In this document: positions 16,791 to 25,103 of the stretch, one piece after another
Position numbering within the stretch: position 1 is the first letter of the stretch
How the letters are laid out: each line of letters starts with the position of its first letter
Assembly (NCBI GenBank): GCA_024742705.1
Contig: JANSXZ010000004.1
Location: 1-64,000 of the forward strand
Source of the DNA: Paracoccaceae bacterium
Lineage (GTDB): Bacteria; Pseudomonadota; Alphaproteobacteria; Rhodobacterales; Rhodobacteraceae
DNA: 64,000 nt
Reading direction: 5' to 3'
Program-made: the position numbers and the translations under genes
Notes under the pieces: model-generated
Databases searched by the model: none
What the model saw: only the letters and a program-made list of their open reading frames with translations
What the model was told of the DNA's origin: nothing

Positions 16791-17790
16791 AGCGGATCCT
16801 CGGGTCAAGCAGTCCGTAGAGCACGTCGGCGATGAGATTGAACAGTACGATCAGCACCGCGAAGATGAAGGCCAGTGTCTGGACCATCGGCAGGTCGTTG
16901 GCCTGAATGGCGCCGATCAGCAATTGTCCGATGCCGTTAACCTTGAACACCTGTTCGGTGATGATCGCGCCACCGAAGATCGACGGCACGCCCAGAGCGA
17001 TCACCGTGACGACGGGGATCATCGAATTGCGCAGGACATGCGTCATGACCACCACGCTTTCGCCCAGGCCCTTGGCGCGGGCGGTGCGCACATAGTCCTG
17101 GTTCAGGTTGTCGAGCATGGAGGCGCGCATGAAACGGCTGATCTGGGCGGTGATCTGCAGCGCGAGCACCATGACCGGCATGATCATCTGCTGAAGCTGG
17201 ACGACGAAGCTGTCCCAGTCGACCACCTTGTGGGTGGTGTCGTAGATCGACGGGAACCAGCCCAGATTGACCGAAAACACCACGATGACGAGCACGCCGG
17301 AAAAGAACGGTGGCACTGAAAAGCCGATCATCGACACGAAGGTGCCTGCCTGGTCGAAAATGGAATACTGGCGGTAGGCCGAATAGATCCCGATGGGCAG
17401 CGCGATCAGCACGCCGACCACATAGGCGGTGCCGACCACCCAGAGGGTCTGGGGGATGCGCTGGACCACGATGTCCATCACCGGCGACCGGGTCTGCCAC
17501 GAGATCACCCGCAGATCGCCCTGCGAAAACGAAGTGCCGAAGGTGGCATCGATCAGCACCTGCGGTTCGATCCAGAAGAACTGCACCAGCCATTTCCAGA
17601 ACCGGATGTGCATCGGTTCGCCCAGACCCAGCGCCTCGCGCATCTTTTCCTTGACCTCGGGCGGTACCGTCAGGGGCACCTGGGCCATCGGATCGCCGGG
17701 AGCAAGCTCAAGCAGCAGGAAGATCACCAGGCTGATGAACAAGAGCGTCGGTACGGCCATGACCAGACGCCGGATCGTGAAGGTCAGCAT
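16783..17790 (-). CDS. Peptide ABC transporter permease, DppB/OppB-like
   Basis: This 335-aa partner permease begins MLTFTIRRLVMAVPTLLFIS, the usual DppB start. The family signature LLELAPGDPMAQ lies near residue 26. The cytoplasmic EAA loop is DYVRTARAKGLGESVVV, contacting the ATPase. It ends with LLDPRIRYD. It has about six TM segments and a large periplasmic region (about 40-110). It follows the binding-protein gene by 105 bp and overlaps the DppC-like gene by 8 bp, so the two permeases are translationally coupled. Confidence 0.93.
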   Translation of the reverse strand: MLTFTIRRLVMAVPTLLFISLVIFLLLELAPGDPMAQVPLTVPPEVKEKMREALGLGEPMHIRFWKWLVQFFWIEPQVLIDATFGTSFSQGDLRVISWQTRSPVMDIVVQRIPQTLWVVGTAYVVGVLIALPIGIYSAYRQYSIFDQAGTFVSMIGFSVPPFFSGVLVIVVFSVNLGWFPSIYDTTHKVVDWDSFVVQLQQMIMPVMVLALQITAQISRFMRASMLDNLNQDYVRTARAKGLGESVVVMTHVLRNSMIPVVTVIALGVPSIFGGAIITEQVFKVNGIGQLLIGAIQANDLPMVQTLAFIFAVLIVLFNLIADVLYGLLDPRIRYD

Positions 17791-17895
17791 GCACTGCGCC
17801 TTTGCAATTTCTTCTCGGATCGCGAGAGGGGAGAGGGGCGGCGGCCATGCCCCGGCCGGGGCCGGAGCATGGCATTGCGTGTGGCGTGTGCCGGA

Positions 17896-19596
17896 TCAGG
17901 AGCCTTCGACGCGGTACCAGTCGGCGACGTTCCACAGCTCGCTGTCCCAGACATTCAGGATCACGCCACCCAGCGTGTTGGAATGCGCGGACAGGCGGCC
18001 ACGGTGCACCAGCGGGATCAGGGTGCCGGCTTCGATCAGCATGTCGTTCAGCTGACGGGCGATCTTCGAACGCGCTTCGATGCCTGCGGTCTGTGTCAGT
18101 TCCGCGTGCAGCGCGTCATAGGCCGGGTCGCAGAAGCGGCTGATGTTTTCGCCCTGCCACTGGGTTTCGGGACGCGGTGCCTTGTCGCACAGGTAGTTGC
18201 CCAGGTACGACTGCGGGTCGGTGCCGTTGAAGGTGTTCGCGTACATTTCCAGATCCGCATAGAACTTCTGGAACGTGTCGGGCGAACCGGGATCGCCGCC
18301 GAAGAAGACCGAAGCGTTGATGTTGCGCAGTTCGGTTTCAACGCCGATTTCGCTCCACCACTGCTTGATCAGCGCCTGGAAGTCCTGGCGGACGGCGTTG
18401 GTCGAGGTCTGGTAGAGATAGCTGAGGCGCACGCCGTCCTTGGCACGCACGCCATCGGCGCCCATTGCCCAGCCGGCTTCGTCGAGCATGGCGTTGGCCG
18501 CTGCAATGTCCTGGGTCGAGCAATCGAAGGTGTCCGAGTTATACACCGCCGGTGCCGGCACCAGGTTGCATGTGACCTTGCCGGCCTGGCCATAGCCGAT
18601 TTCCACCAGCAGCGGGCGGTCGATGGCCAGGCTGAGCGCCTTGCGCACGGCCGGATCGCTCAGGCTGGGGTGCGGGCGGACCACCGCGCGTTCATCCGGG
18701 CCGAGGGCCGGATCGGGGTTGGTGTTGTTGACCATGATCCGTTCGACCAGCGGGCCAAAGCCCGCGACCGGGGTGCCCTTGCCGCCCGCTTCCATGCGCG
18801 CGATCACGTCGGGTGCCAGCTGCAGGTTCCAGGCGTAATCGAATTCGCCTGTTTCCATGACGGCCCGGCCGGCGGCTGTTGCATCGCCGCCGCCCTTGAA
18901 GGTCAGGTTGGCGAAGGCCGGTTTGGCCGGATCGCGGTAGTTGGGGTTGGCCGACATGGTGATCACGTCGTTGGGGCGGAATTCATCCACAACGAACGGG
19001 CCGGTGCCGATCGGGTTGAAGTTCTGCTCGGTGCATTCGGGGGCCTTGGCGCCCATGCAGTCGGCGAATTGCGCCGCCTGAAGGATCGGGCTTTCGCCGC
19101 CAACGAAGGGACCGTAGGGGAAGGGGGTCTGCTTGTCGAATGTCACCACGACGGTCAGGTCATCGGGGGTTTCGATCGTTGTGACGCCGTCGAACTTGGT
19201 GAGCTGCGCGCAGCCGCCGGCGGGGTCCATGCAATAATCTGCGGTGAACTTCACATCGGCCGAGGTGAACGGCGTTCCGTCCGACCACAGGAGGCCCGGC
19301 TTGATCTTCCAGGTGATCTGGGTCAGCTCGGCATTGACGCCGCCGTTCTCGACGGTGGGGATTTCCGATGCGAGCCACGGCACCAGCGTGCCGGTTTCAT
19401 TGTAGCGCGCCAGCGGTTCGAGGATCAGCGACGCGCTTTCAACGTCTTTTGTTCCGCCCGAAAGGAACGGGTTCAGGATCGAAGGCGCCTGCCAATAGAT
19501 GATGCTGACGGTGCCATCGGATCCGCGTTCGGCGAACGCCGATGTCGCGAGCGCCGAACCGGCAATGGCCCCCAGCAATAGGGTTCTGATTTTCAT
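17896..19596 (-). CDS. Peptide ABC transporter substrate-binding protein, SBP_bac_5 family
   Basis: This periplasmic receptor of the ABC importer starts at 19596, with AAGGAG 6 nt upstream and a Sec signal peptide MKIRTLLLGAIAGSALATSA cleaved near AFA-ER. The frame stays open far upstream but that is shadow of the ATPase gene. The mature protein (about 545 aa) has the family-5 pattern: early strand SIIYWQAPSILNPFLSGGTK, LLWSDGTPFTSADVKFTADY, and PDLTVVVTFDK-type strands. Four or more Cys in the mature part suggest disulfides. Substrate (oligopeptide or other) cannot be told from sequence. Confidence 0.92.
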   Translation of the reverse strand: MKIRTLLLGAIAGSALATSAFAERGSDGTVSIIYWQAPSILNPFLSGGTKDVESASLILEPLARYNETGTLVPWLASEIPTVENGGVNAELTQITWKIKPGLLWSDGTPFTSADVKFTADYCMDPAGGCAQLTKFDGVTTIETPDDLTVVVTFDKQTPFPYGPFVGGESPILQAAQFADCMGAKAPECTEQNFNPIGTGPFVVDEFRPNDVITMSANPNYRDPAKPAFANLTFKGGGDATAAGRAVMETGEFDYAWNLQLAPDVIARMEAGGKGTPVAGFGPLVERIMVNNTNPDPALGPDERAVVRPHPSLSDPAVRKALSLAIDRPLLVEIGYGQAGKVTCNLVPAPAVYNSDTFDCSTQDIAAANAMLDEAGWAMGADGVRAKDGVRLSYLYQTSTNAVRQDFQALIKQWWSEIGVETELRNINASVFFGGDPGSPDTFQKFYADLEMYANTFNGTDPQSYLGNYLCDKAPRPETQWQGENISRFCDPAYDALHAELTQTAGIEARSKIARQLNDMLIEAGTLIPLVHRGRLSAHSNTLGGVILNVWDSELWNVADWYRVEGS

Positions 19597-19821
19597 GTTA
19601 CACTCCTTGTCGGACATCGGTCCAGTATTGGTTCCGCCCTGATGGCGGATTGGCACCACGCCGAAAGGATCGGCGCGCCCCGCCGGATGCCTGCGAAGGC
19701 CGGCCTGATCGGGGTGCGCCGGCCCTTCCGGGCCCGGCACCCGACCATCGAAACAGAGTTTCACGAAATTGCAAGTCTTGGCATCGCCTTTACCCGGCGC
19801 GGCCGCTGCCGGATCGAGTGT

Positions 19822-19850
19822 TTGACGGGCCATCGAATGCACCGTAGCGT
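19822..19850 (+). promoter_or_regulatory. Sigma-70-type promoter for the peptide ABC ATPase gene
   Basis: TTGACG (19822-19827), a 17-bp spacer and TAGCGT (19845-19850) predict a start of transcription near 19857, 16 nt before the ATPase start codon. The rest of the 276-bp divergent gap contains no gene. The promoter of the opposite binding-protein gene could not be fixed. Confidence 0.5.
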
Positions 19851-19872
19851 TTTCATCTGACAGGTATTCCGG

Positions 19873-21705
19873 ATGGGGGCGCGCGTGCTGGATCGACCGA
19901 TTGCACAGATCAAGGGGCTGAAAGTTCAGTTTCGGACCAAGGATGGCCCCGTGGAAGGCGTCAAGGACGTCTCGTTCGATGTGTTTCCGGGCGAAACCGT
20001 CTGTGTTGTCGGCGAATCCGGGTCGGGAAAATCGGTGTCTTCGCTGGCGCTGATGCGGTTGATCGAATTCGGCGGTGGTGAAATCGCGGCAGGGCGCCTC
20101 ATTTTTGATCGGAAGGCGGATGGCGATCTGGATCTGGCCACCGCGGATCAGGATCTGATGCGCCACATCCGCGGCAACGAGATCGGCATGATCTTCCAGG
20201 AGCCGATGACCGCGCTGAACCCGGTGTTCACCGTCGGCCGCCAGATGACCGAAGGCTTGCGGCTGCACATGAACATGAACCGCGCCCAGGCCGAGGCGCG
20301 CGCGCTGGAGCTGTTGCGCCAGGTCCGCATTCCCGAACCCGAGCGGCGGCTGAAGCAATACCCGCATGAATTGTCGGGCGGCATGCGCCAGCGCGTGGTG
20401 ATCGCGATGGCACTGGCCTGCGAGCCGCGGCTGTTGATCGCGGACGAACCCACCACCGCGCTGGATGTGACGATCCAGGCCGAGATCCTCGCGCTGATGG
20501 ACCGGCTGAAACGCGAGACCGGCACGGCGGTGATGTTCATCACCCACGACATGGCCGTGGTCGCGCAGATGGCGGACCGCGTGGTGGTGATGTTCCGCGG
20601 CAACAAGGTGGAAGAAGGCACGGTCGAGGAGATTTTCCAGAACCCGCAGCACGACTATACCAAGGCTTTGCTGTCGGCGGTGCCCAAGCTGGGCGAAATG
20701 AAGGGCAAGACCTATCCCGAACCGATGAAGCTGATGGGGGTGCAGAACCAGAAGATCGAGCCGATCACCGGCAAGGACGAGGTGTTGCTGACGGTGCGCA
20801 ACCTGACCACGCGCTTTGCGGTCAAGGGCGGGTTCTTTCGGCGCACCCTGGCCAATGTGCATGCGGTCGAGGATCTGTCGTTCACCATCAACAAGGGCCA
20901 GACGCTCAGCCTCGTGGGGGAATCGGGCTGTGGCAAGTCCAGCGCCGGGCGGTCGATCCTGCGTCTGGTCGAGCCGATGTCGGGCGAGGTCGATCTGGAC
21001 GGCACCGACATCATGAAGCTGAACGCCGAAGGCCTGCGCCGCGCGCGGCTGGACATGCAGATGATCTTTCAGGATCCTTTTGCTTCGCTGAACCCGCAGA
21101 TGCAGCTGTCGGATCAGGTGGCCGAGCCGATGCGCAACTACAAGACGCACAGCGACAGGGAAATCACCGATCGTGTCGCGATGCTGTTCGACCGGGTCGA
21201 ACTGCCGCGCAGTTTCATGCGGCGGTATCCGCACGAATTGTCCGGCGGTCAGCGCCAGCGCATCGCCATCGCCCGCGCCCTTGCGCTGAACCCCAAGCTG
21301 ATCGTGTCCGACGAAGCAGTATCGGCTCTGGATGTGTCAGTGCAGGCGCAGGTGCTGAACCTGATGATGGAGTTGCAGGCCGACCTGGGCCTGTCGTTCC
21401 TGTTCATCAGTCATGACATGGCGGTTGTCGAACGGGTCAGCCACGAGGTCGGGGTGATGTATCTGGGCCGGATCGTCGAACGCGGACCCCGCGCGGCGGT
21501 GTTCGAGAACCCGCAGCACCCCTATACGCGGGCCCTGATGAAGGCGGTGCCGATCGCCGATCCGATGCGGCGCAAATCCGAAAAGGATCTGAATTTCAAA
21601 CCGATCCCTTCGCCGATCCACCCGGTCGGATACACCCCGGAGCCGTCGCGCTACCGCGAAGTCGCGCCGGGGCATTTCGTTCTGACCACCGACAGCGGAT
21701 ACTGA
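19873..21705 (+). CDS. Peptide ABC transporter, double ATP-binding protein (DppD-DppF fusion)
   Basis: The 610-aa protein carries two complete ABC ATPase domains and would power the adjacent permeases. Domain 1 (about 10-275) has GESGSGKS, LSGGMRQR and LLIADEPTTALD. Domain 2 (about 295-560) has GESGCGKS, LSGGQRQR and LIVSDEAVSALD, where the usual Walker B DEP reads DEA. Each domain ends in the oligopeptide-type tail (NPQHDYTKALLSAVP; NPQHPYTRALMKAVP). It is transcribed away from the binding-protein/permease operon, an unusual split for one transporter. The fused layout is like GsiA. Confidence 0.93.
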   Translation: MGARVLDRPIAQIKGLKVQFRTKDGPVEGVKDVSFDVFPGETVCVVGESGSGKSVSSLALMRLIEFGGGEIAAGRLIFDRKADGDLDLATADQDLMRHIRGNEIGMIFQEPMTALNPVFTVGRQMTEGLRLHMNMNRAQAEARALELLRQVRIPEPERRLKQYPHELSGGMRQRVVIAMALACEPRLLIADEPTTALDVTIQAEILALMDRLKRETGTAVMFITHDMAVVAQMADRVVVMFRGNKVEEGTVEEIFQNPQHDYTKALLSAVPKLGEMKGKTYPEPMKLMGVQNQKIEPITGKDEVLLTVRNLTTRFAVKGGFFRRTLANVHAVEDLSFTINKGQTLSLVGESGCGKSSAGRSILRLVEPMSGEVDLDGTDIMKLNAEGLRRARLDMQMIFQDPFASLNPQMQLSDQVAEPMRNYKTHSDREITDRVAMLFDRVELPRSFMRRYPHELSGGQRQRIAIARALALNPKLIVSDEAVSALDVSVQAQVLNLMMELQADLGLSFLFISHDMAVVERVSHEVGVMYLGRIVERGPRAAVFENPQHPYTRALMKAVPIADPMRRKSEKDLNFKPIPSPIHPVGYTPEPSRYREVAPGHFVLTTDSGY

Positions 21706-21770
21706 TCCGCCACGCAAGGCGCCATCCGGATCGGGCAGATACCTGTGCGGGATCTCATATATAAATAAAC

Positions 21771-21784
21771 GAATACCTTGATTC
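21771..21784. promoter_or_regulatory. GAAT-N6-ATTC dyad in an AT-rich patch before the DsrE gene
   Basis: GAATACCTTGATTC sits in a markedly AT-rich stretch (about 21754-21792) in otherwise GC-rich DNA, 112 bp before the DsrE-family gene. ATTC/GAAT half-sites are used by ArsR-type sulfur sensors such as SqrR/BigR, though usually with another spacing. The role is a guess from sequence and gene context. Confidence 0.3.
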
Positions 21785-21895
21785 ATTCATGTGATCGGCG
21801 GAAGATGTTCTTCCGGGCCGGACATCGCATGGCGCGCGGGCGTTGCACCGCCCGCCCGGCGGCGGTGGGGCCGGCCGATCAAGGGAGGAAGGACC

Positions 21896-22351
21896 ATGAA
21901 CAGAATCATCGGCGTGCTCTGCCTGCTGCTGGCCGGGGTGTTTGCCACCGCCACAGCGGCCCAGGACACCGAACGTTACGGCAAACAGAAGGTCGTTTAT
22001 CACATCAACTACGACGGCGGCCCCGAATCGAAGAAGTATCGCGGCGCGATGCGCAACATCCAGAACCATATCAACGCCGTCGGCGCCGAGAACCTGGATG
22101 TGAAGGTGGTGTTGCACGGCAATGGGCTGGGCCTGCTGATGTCGGCCCGCCAGAACCCGGCACTGGAAACCGCGGTTTCGTCGCTCAAGGGGCAAAACGT
22201 CGGGTTTCAGGTCTGCAACAACACGCTGAAGGGCCGCAAGATCAGCTATGAAAACGATCTGTACGATGTCTGGGAAGACGATATCGTGCCCTCGGGCGTG
22301 GCCGAACTGTCGCGGCTGCAACAGATGGGATACACATACATCAAACCCTGA
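21896..22351 (+). CDS. Periplasmic DsrE-family protein
   Basis: The product is 151 aa. The start at 21896 is set by GGGAGGAAGG 3-10 nt upstream and an N-terminal signal peptide (MNRIIGVLCLLLAGVFATAT, cleavage near TAAQD). The mature part resembles the DsrE/DsrF-like fold: KVVYHINYDG strand, LDVKVVLHGNGLGLLM, and QNVGFQVCNNTLKGR, whose single Cys aligns with the sulfur-carrying Cys of the family. It ends SGVAELSRLQQMGYTYIKP, also typical. Family members handle sulfane sulfur; export to the periplasm suggests thiosulfate or sulfide related work, but no sox or dsr genes are nearby. It stands alone, with a strong hairpin after it. Confidence 0.82.
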   Translation: MNRIIGVLCLLLAGVFATATAAQDTERYGKQKVVYHINYDGGPESKKYRGAMRNIQNHINAVGAENLDVKVVLHGNGLGLLMSARQNPALETAVSSLKGQNVGFQVCNNTLKGRKISYENDLYDVWEDDIVPSGVAELSRLQQMGYTYIKP

Positions 22352-22361
22352 TGCGGGGATG

Positions 22362-22389
22362 GCAGCGCCCGGCGGTTGCCGGGCGCTGC
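22362..22389 (+). terminator. Strong hairpin after the DsrE gene
   Basis: GCAGCGCCCGGC and GCCGGGCGCTGC form a perfect 12-bp stem around GGTT, 10 nt after the stop codon. There is no T tract. It can act as a terminator or protect the mRNA 3' end. Confidence 0.6.
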
Positions 22390-22510
22390 ACCTTGCGCGG
22401 GCAGACGCGGCGGCGCGCACGCGGGCGCAGGCGTGTTTGGCGCGAAAGGTTCTGTCCGCGCGCGCGGCGTTCTGATAGGTTTCGCGCGACCCGGACACAA
22501 GGACACAGAA

Positions 22511-23683
22511 ATGACCGCGCGACTGACCCCGCTGGAAATCATGACTCGCCTGATCGCCTTCCCCACCGTCTCGCGCGACACCAACCTGCCGTTGATCGAC
22601 TGGGTCGAGGGGTATCTGGCCAGTCACGGCATCACGTCGCACCGCTGGCCCGATCCCGACCAGCCGCACAAGGCGGCGCTGTTCGCCCATGTCGGCCCCT
22701 GGGAAGAGGGCGCGGTGGTCTTGTCGGGCCATACCGATGTGGTGCCTGTCGAAGGCCAGGCCTGGGACACCGATCCCTTTACCGTGACCGAGAAGGACGG
22801 CAAGTATTTCGGCCGTGGCACCTGCGACATGAAAGGCTTTGACGCGCTGGCGATCTGGGCGCTGGTCGAGGCGCATCACGCGGGCGTGGCGCGCCCGCTG
22901 CAACTGGCGCTGTCGTTCGATGAAGAGGTCGGCTGCACCGGCGCGCCGCCGATGATCGCGGCAATGCAGCCGGTCCTGCCCAAGGGCAGCGCCGTGATCG
23001 TGGGCGAACCGTCGATGATGAAGGCGGTCACCGGGCACAAGGGCGGGCAGGGATTCACGATCCATGTCAAGGGCTTCGAGGTTCATTCCTCGCTGTTGCC
23101 CACCGGGGTGAGCGCGATTCTGGAAGGCGCTCGGCTGCTCGATTGGGTGAACCGCACCAACGCGGCGAACCGGGACGCCGAACCCGACGCGGTGGCGGCG
23201 ATGTTCGATCCGCCCTTCACCACGCTGCATGTGGGCAACATCAAGGGCGGCACCGCGCGCAACATCACCGCCAAGGATTGCTGGATGGATTTCGAGATGC
23301 GCGTCGTGCCGTCCGAAGACAAGCAGGCGTGGAAGGATCGCTTTGCCGCCGAGGTGGCGCGGGTCGAAGGCGAGATGCGCGCGGTTCGGCCTGAGACGGG
23401 GATCGAACTGCAACCGCTGTTCGATGTGCCGGGCCTGCGGCCTGAACAGGACGGCGAGGCCGAGGCGCTGGTGCGCGCCATTACCGGGGACAACGGCGCG
23501 CATGTGGTCAGCTATGGCACCGAGGCGGGCCAGTTTCAGGCGGCGGGCTATTCGGCGGTGGTGTGCGGGCCGGGCGACATCGCACAGGCGCATCAGCCGA
23601 ACGAATTCATCTCGGTCGCCCAGTTCGCTGCCGGCCAGGCCTTCATGTCGCAGCTTCTGTCTCGGCTGGCCTTAGCGTCCTGA
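22511..23683 (+). CDS. argE: Acetylornithine deacetylase
   Basis: This cytoplasmic enzyme releases ornithine from N-acetylornithine in arginine synthesis. The start is at ATG 22511 (MTARLTPLEIMTRLIAFPTV); the longer frame lacks a sensible N-terminus. The 390-aa M20-family protein has metal-ligand motifs SGHTDVVP (about 74-81) and GRGTCDMKG (Asp near 104), the catalytic FDEEVGCTG (about 137-145), and YGTEAGQFQAAG and IAQAHQPNEF near the C-terminus. These last two favour ArgE over other M20 enzymes. Arginine genes are not adjacent. Confidence 0.88.
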   Translation: MTARLTPLEIMTRLIAFPTVSRDTNLPLIDWVEGYLASHGITSHRWPDPDQPHKAALFAHVGPWEEGAVVLSGHTDVVPVEGQAWDTDPFTVTEKDGKYFGRGTCDMKGFDALAIWALVEAHHAGVARPLQLALSFDEEVGCTGAPPMIAAMQPVLPKGSAVIVGEPSMMKAVTGHKGGQGFTIHVKGFEVHSSLLPTGVSAILEGARLLDWVNRTNAANRDAEPDAVAAMFDPPFTTLHVGNIKGGTARNITAKDCWMDFEMRVVPSEDKQAWKDRFAAEVARVEGEMRAVRPETGIELQPLFDVPGLRPEQDGEAEALVRAITGDNGAHVVSYGTEAGQFQAAGYSAVVCGPGDIAQAHQPNEFISVAQFAAGQAFMSQLLSRLALAS

Positions 23684-23846
23684 CGGCGCCCTGCGGCGAT
23701 CGGGCCGGTGACAACCGGCGCGCGCGATCTACCATTTCGCCGTCGGTCCGCGCCATGCCCTGAAGCGCCCGGGCGCAGGACGCTGGCGCCACCGAATGTA
23801 AAACACGAAAAGGGCGATGCAAGCCTTTGAAAACCGGAGAAAATCA

Positions 23847-25010
23847 ATGCCGATCAAGAACCGCTTTGCCGAATTGCAGACCGAAATCACCGCCTGGCGA
23901 CGCGATTTGCATGAAAACCCCGAAATCCTTTTCGAAACGCACCGCACCTCGGCGCTGGTGGCGGAAAAGCTGACGGCCTTCGGCTGTGACGAGGTGGTGA
24001 CGGGCATCGGGCGCACCGGCGTTGTCGGGGTGATCCGCGGGCGCAGCGACACGGCCGGCAAGGTGGTGGGCCTGCGCGCGGACATGGATGCGCTGCCGAT
24101 CCACGAACAGACCGGTCTGGACTATGCGTCGCGCACACCCGGGGCGATGCATGCCTGCGGCCACGACGGCCACACCGCGATGTTGCTGGGAGCGGCCAAG
24201 TACCTTGCCGAGACGCGCAATTTCGACGGCACCGTTGTTGTCATCTTCCAGCCCGCCGAAGAGGGTGGCGGCGGGGGCCGGGAAATGTGCGAGGACGGCA
24301 TGATGGAACGCTGGGGCATCCAGGAGGTCTATGGAATGCATAACTGGCCCGGCATGCCGGTGGGCCATTTCGCGATCCGCTCGGGCGCGTTCTTCGCCGC
24401 GACCGATCAGTTCGACATCACTCTTGAAGGCAAGGGCGGGCATGCCGCCAAGCCGCACGAGACTGTGGACACCACCGTGATGGCCAGCCAGTGCGTGCTG
24501 GCGTTGCAGACCATCGCCAGCCGCAATGCCGATCCGACCGACCAGGTGGTGGTTTCGGTCACGTCGTTCGAGACATCTTCGAAGGCCTTCAATGTGATCC
24601 CGCAGCGCGTGCAGCTGAAGGGCACCGTGCGCACCATGAGCCCGGAAATGCGCGATCTGGCCGAACGCCGGATCAACGCGATCTGCACCGGCATCGCCGA
24701 CACCTTCGGCGGCCGCGCAGATGTGACATATATCCGGGGCTATCCGGTGATGGTGAACCACGACGATCAGACCCGGTTCGCGGCGGATGTGGCGCGCAAG
24801 GTGGCAGGCAACTGCGAGGATGCGCCCCTGGTCATGGGCGGTGAAGATTTCGCCTTCATGCTGGAGGAGCGTCCGGGGGCCTATATCCTGGTTGGCAACG
24901 GTGACGGGGCATCGGTGCATCACCCGGAGTACAACTTCAACGACGAGGCAATCCCGGCCGGGTGCAGCTGGTGGGCGGAGATTGTCGAGCAGCGCATGCC
25001 TGTGGCCTGA
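23847..25010 (+). CDS. M20-family amidohydrolase (hippurate hydrolase/HipO-like)
   Basis: The 387-aa cytoplasmic metallohydrolase cleaves N-acyl amino acids or similar amides. The start at 23847 has CGGAGA about 6 nt upstream, better than the upstream ATG at 23817. Key motifs are LRADMDALPI (about 80-89), HACGHDGHTAMLLGAA with the Cys and His metal ligands, and FQPAEEGGGG with the catalytic Glu pair. MGGEDFAFML and HHPEYNFND near the end complete the M20D pattern. The substrate cannot be fixed: family members act on hippurate, N-acetyl amino acids or IAA conjugates. A copy of the 36-bp repeat follows the stop. Confidence 0.88.
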   Translation: MPIKNRFAELQTEITAWRRDLHENPEILFETHRTSALVAEKLTAFGCDEVVTGIGRTGVVGVIRGRSDTAGKVVGLRADMDALPIHEQTGLDYASRTPGAMHACGHDGHTAMLLGAAKYLAETRNFDGTVVVIFQPAEEGGGGGREMCEDGMMERWGIQEVYGMHNWPGMPVGHFAIRSGAFFAATDQFDITLEGKGGHAAKPHETVDTTVMASQCVLALQTIASRNADPTDQVVVSVTSFETSSKAFNVIPQRVQLKGTVRTMSPEMRDLAERRINAICTGIADTFGGRADVTYIRGYPVMVNHDDQTRFAADVARKVAGNCEDAPLVMGGEDFAFMLEERPGAYILVGNGDGASVHHPEYNFNDEAIPAGCSWWAEIVEQRMPVA

Positions 25011-25051
25011 GGGGCCGCATCGCCCCTGCTGGCGCGCGGGTGGCGCCTGCC

Positions 25052-25087
25052 GGAGCCTCCGGCGGGAGTTTGTCGGGCAAGATGAAG
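25052..25087 (+). repeat. 36-bp dispersed 3'-end repeat, copy B
   Basis: GGAGCCTCCGGCGGGAG, TTTGTCG, GGCAAGATGAAG. It is 41 bp after the amidohydrolase stop, in the same orientation, and 17 bp before the stop of the convergent glycosyltransferase. CTCC-GGCG-GGAG inside it can form a short hairpin followed by TTTGT. Confidence 0.85.
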
Positions 25088-25103
25088 TTTTGGGGGTGGC
25101 GCG

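Noticed and set aside
17608-19581. 657-codon plus-strand frame opposite the peptide-binding protein
   Set aside because: The minus strand has a signal peptide, SD and a family match; the plus frame has none.
19597-21234. Upstream extension of the peptide-binding protein frame to 1112 codons
   Set aside because: The extension lies antisense to the ABC ATPase gene; the SD and signal peptide fix the start at 19596.
21771-21794. FNR box at TTGATTCATTCATGTGATC
   Set aside because: The second half site does not match ATCAA at the required spacing.
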